Shown here: positions 61,571 to 64,000 of the stretch, piece by piece
How the letters are laid out: each line of letters begins with the position of its first letter
Numbering within the stretch: the stretch's first letter is position 1
Assembly: GCA_015680905.1 (NCBI GenBank)
Contig: CM027378.1
Coordinates: 106,413,501-106,477,500 of the forward strand
Length of the DNA: 64,000 nt
DNA from: Coptis chinensis
Taxonomy: Eukaryota > Streptophyta > Magnoliopsida > Ranunculales > Ranunculaceae
Reading direction: 5' to 3'
Program-made: the position numbers and the translations under genes
The notes under the pieces: model-generated
Databases searched by the model: none
What the model was told of the DNA's origin: nothing
Seen by the model: only the letters and a program-made list of their open reading frames with translations

Positions 61571-62905
61571 GAATTGACAACTTTGATTTTTGGATTGAAA
61601 CAGGCGATTTGGGAGAATAAACAACTTTTGGTGAAATAGAGATTCTAACTCAGGATTGAACTAGGAGAAAAAGAGACTCAAGATGAAGAACACAAAAAAC
61701 TTCATTAAAAAAACCTCAAAGTCAAAATTTTACCTTCAACTCAAAATTAAACTAAAGAAATTATACCCTAAAATGATGAACTAGAAAAGAAAAAAAAAAA
61801 AAAAAAAAAAACTCAAGAAAAGAAGACTACTAAGCTATTAGCTCTGAATAGCTAGTTCCAGATTATTAACTCCGAAATACTAGCTCCAGATGATCTTTTG
61901 TGGGTGAATGAGACCCATATTTATAGCTTTTTGGGATGAATTTCAATATGGTAATGAGTTTGATCCAATGGCTGAGTATTGATTAAGAAAAATCTAATGG
62001 CTTGATATCTTTTTGGTTGCACCTTCTAAATCTGGCCCTTGATTCAAGAGGTAGGATAAGGAGTGTGATCTTGGCCCCTGGTTTTTAGATCTTTTAGATG
62101 AATTATGGAAAAAAACACAAACCTTACACGTCCTCAATCCATAATCCATGGTTTCCAAACATGGCTCTAAAATGGCATATTCTCTAGAATATTTTTGATT
62201 TTTGGGATCAAATCAAATCAAACAATTAAGGAAGGTTCTCTAGATTTTTGTAGCCTTGAAAATGGGCTAGAAAACCTAATGAAAAGGTCCAACTCGATCT
62301 GGATCCACAGCCCGCGAGCACAAGTCCAAAATCCACAAAGAAAGCCCGTTTTGACCATTTTCTTACCACTGCAAATTCCCTTTGATCGGGTCAAAATTAG
62401 GCAAACTCTTCTTCATAAAATCGTTCATGAATCCATTAAGAAGGCCCATGAACTCTAAAAAATACCCTCGGGTCGAAATCTTACTCCAAAAAAGTATTGC
62501 ACTGAACAGCACGCACAACGGGGATGAAACGAGATAGGGCAAGATTAGGGTTTCTGAAATCCAAAATGAACATAGGCAAGTTTGTACTCATTTCAAAGGA
62601 TTTTTCAAGGGTAATTCAAATATGAAATAACCTCATCCAAAGAAAGAGTGTAAAAAACGAGATTTGGGCTCCAAAGGGTTACATGGGTATTTTGGTCATT
62701 TTCAGCTCAAAACTCAGAAAGCAACGAAACTTCATCCATAGCTAGAACATGATGAGGAGAGTCTAAAGATGCTAAAAGAAGATGAAAAGAAAGAAGTTTG
62801 ATGTAAAAATGAAAACTCTAGAAAACAAATCATCTTATATGATCAAATTTAATTCAAGCCAAAATCGTGAATGAATTATGCCTGGGGTGCAAAAATGTGG
62901 TGTCT
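61571..62905. other. right flank of the CACTA element, no gene
   Basis: Non-coding sequence, probably the right part of the host repeat that begins near 41160. A poly(A) tract is at 61789-61810. The frame 62195-62458 has no known motif. Confidence 0.45.
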
Positions 62906-63084
62906 AGAACTATATATTGGTTTATAATAAGTGTGTGTACCACAATATATCAAGCATGTGTATATTTAAATATACACGTACAAAAGTTAATAAATATAAA
63001 ATGTTTTAGTTAATTCATAATATACACGTTGACATTATTATTAACATCTATGATACACTTGTTTAACGTATTGTTATAAAATAT

Positions 63085-63458
63085 ACATTTAACAACACAT
63101 ACTCACTATTATGCTATATATATTTAATAGACTTTTACACGTAAAAAACATATTTTATATTATAATGTATAAGTTTGATTATCTTAAATATAATATAATA
63201 CTAAATTTTATATATCGAAATCATAATAATAGTTTATTGTTTCGGTTCGAGTACCCACTGGTTTTTTACTATTCAGTTCTATTGGTTCAGTTCCTAATGA
63301 CCCATTTTAAATGGGTCTAACTTTTTAAGACCCAGAACCGGAACATTCAGTTTCGGTTCCAGGCCATTGGCTTAAGAATAAAGCAGACTAACCCGCCACG
63401 TGAGATCTATAGTATGTAGAGTAAAGTCCAAGCCCAGTGGGTCTATAAGAAAGGTTCC
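63085..63458. repeat. dispersed repeat, copy B
   Basis: Same orientation as 1725-2160 and closely similar, but truncated on its right by an LTR start after GGTTCC. See copy A for landmarks. 62906-63084 is AT-rich and shows nothing else. Confidence 0.75.
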
Positions 63459-64000
63459 TGTAACGCCCGTATTTAAAATACGTATTTATTTATTAATTTA
63501 TTTATTTATTTATTTATTTAAAATTCGCTGGATTGGATTTGGGATATGTGGGCCTAATTTTTGGGCCCAAGTCTGTGTTGGGCTTAGGTTTCAAACCGAA
63601 GTATATATTCATATTTTTCTAGATAATAGGGTTTGGAAGATAAAAAAAAAAAAAAAAAATGAAGAGGCGGAGATAAAAGCTCGATGGCTAGAGCGTTGGA
63701 GCGCGACGATTCGGACTAGGAGGGATTCGTCGAGCTGTTAATTAAGGTGAGTGGTTATATTTTTAAATTTTCACCAAATCTACGGTACTGTCAGAGTTTT
63801 GCTTCGGGCTCAGTATATTTTTGATTATGCTTATTGTCGATAATCTTTTCCTCATGTCGTATTGATAAACTGTTAAATCTGAAACTATGTCGTATTAAAC
63901 TGTCGAAGCTTCGAGAAGCTGTTAATGGCGGCGCAAGCCCCACAACAAGATTTCGGCCTGTGTTTCGTTTAAACTCTTTTTGTTTGTGGTTTTGAAACTC
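63459..64000 (+). mobile_element. start of a TGTAACGCCCG LTR (cut by the window end)
   Basis: Begins TGTAACGCCCGTATTTAAAA exactly like the solo LTR at 24189 and stays similar for several hundred bases (GCTGGATTGGATTTGGGATA, GGGTTT, ATGGCGGCGCAAGC). GTTCC precedes it as the probable target duplication. Whether it is a solo LTR or a full element cannot be seen. Confidence 0.85.

Larger units (their letters stand above)
41160..62905. mobile_element. non-coding repeat that hosts the CACTA element
   Basis: The flanks of the CACTA element look like one older element. At the left are AGAGTCGACACTAACTTTAT and GGAAGGTGTTAGGCACCCAC, words typical of a common class of plant retroelement leader. At the right, 61571-62905 has no gene and ends near AAAATGTGGTGTCTAGAA, similar to the end words of the same class (GCGGTGTCTACA). 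The outer limits are not firm. This is inference from remembered motif patterns. Confidence 0.4.

Overview
The window is nuclear DNA of a flowering plant, most likely a eudicot. It is AT-rich, its one intact gene has GT-AG introns, the gene fragments match plant families (KNOX, FAR1/MULE, SC35-type SR protein, XS domain, class II trehalose-phosphate synthase), and most of the sequence is nested transposable elements. Nothing bacterial or viral stands alone. By eye the only intact protein-coding gene is a five-exon acyl-lipid (ADS/FAD5-type) desaturase on the + strand at 34938-36955.

Layout, left to right. Positions 1-3150 hold weak exon-like remnants and a dispersed repeat. 3154-7019 is a solo LTR. 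7984-12308 has both ends of a Helitron in minus orientation (5' TC after A, 3' hairpin plus CTAG before T). It carries three same-strand gene fragments: a four-exon TRM3/SpoU-type methyltransferase piece, a class II trehalose-phosphate synthase C-terminus and an XS-domain (SGS3/IDN2-like) piece. 12413-12853 is a fold-back MITE with a short poly(A)-tailed retroposon in one arm. 12907-17834 is a Mutator-like element with ~290-bp inverted repeats, a decayed FAR1-type transposase and a captured KNOX homeobox fragment. 18718-21518 is a non-coding LTR element with an array of small hairpins and a MITE in its 5' LTR.

22568-31768 is a multi-level nest. A small minus-strand gypsy derivative (TSD CATTG) holds a gag-only LTR element (23806-29925), whose own 5' LTR holds a 3.5-kb solo LTR (TSD CTCGT). 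The outer element's right LTR also holds a 783-bp insert with a 9-bp TSD. A 189-bp Helitron follows at 31792-31980. A hAT MITE (32452-32690) and a hAT-like element with a MULE MITE nested inside it (33564-34713) lie upstream of the desaturase.

41623-61567 is a ~19.9-kb CACTA element (TIR CACTACACC, TSD TTT) inside an older non-coding repeat. It carries intron-containing fragments of an SC35-like gene and an ankyrin-repeat gene. Within it is a 14.8-kb Athila-like Ty3/gypsy element (TSD ATGCC) with degraded gag-pol, which itself contains a 1.5-kb solo LTR (TSD ACAAG). The right edge repeats sequence from the left edge and then begins another copy of the LTR family seen at 24189.

There is no multi-gene pathway here. 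The main theme is that three unrelated DNA-transposon classes (Helitron, MULE, CACTA) each carry host gene fragments within 55 kb. All boundaries, TSDs and domain calls were made by reading the sequence; no alignment or database search was run.
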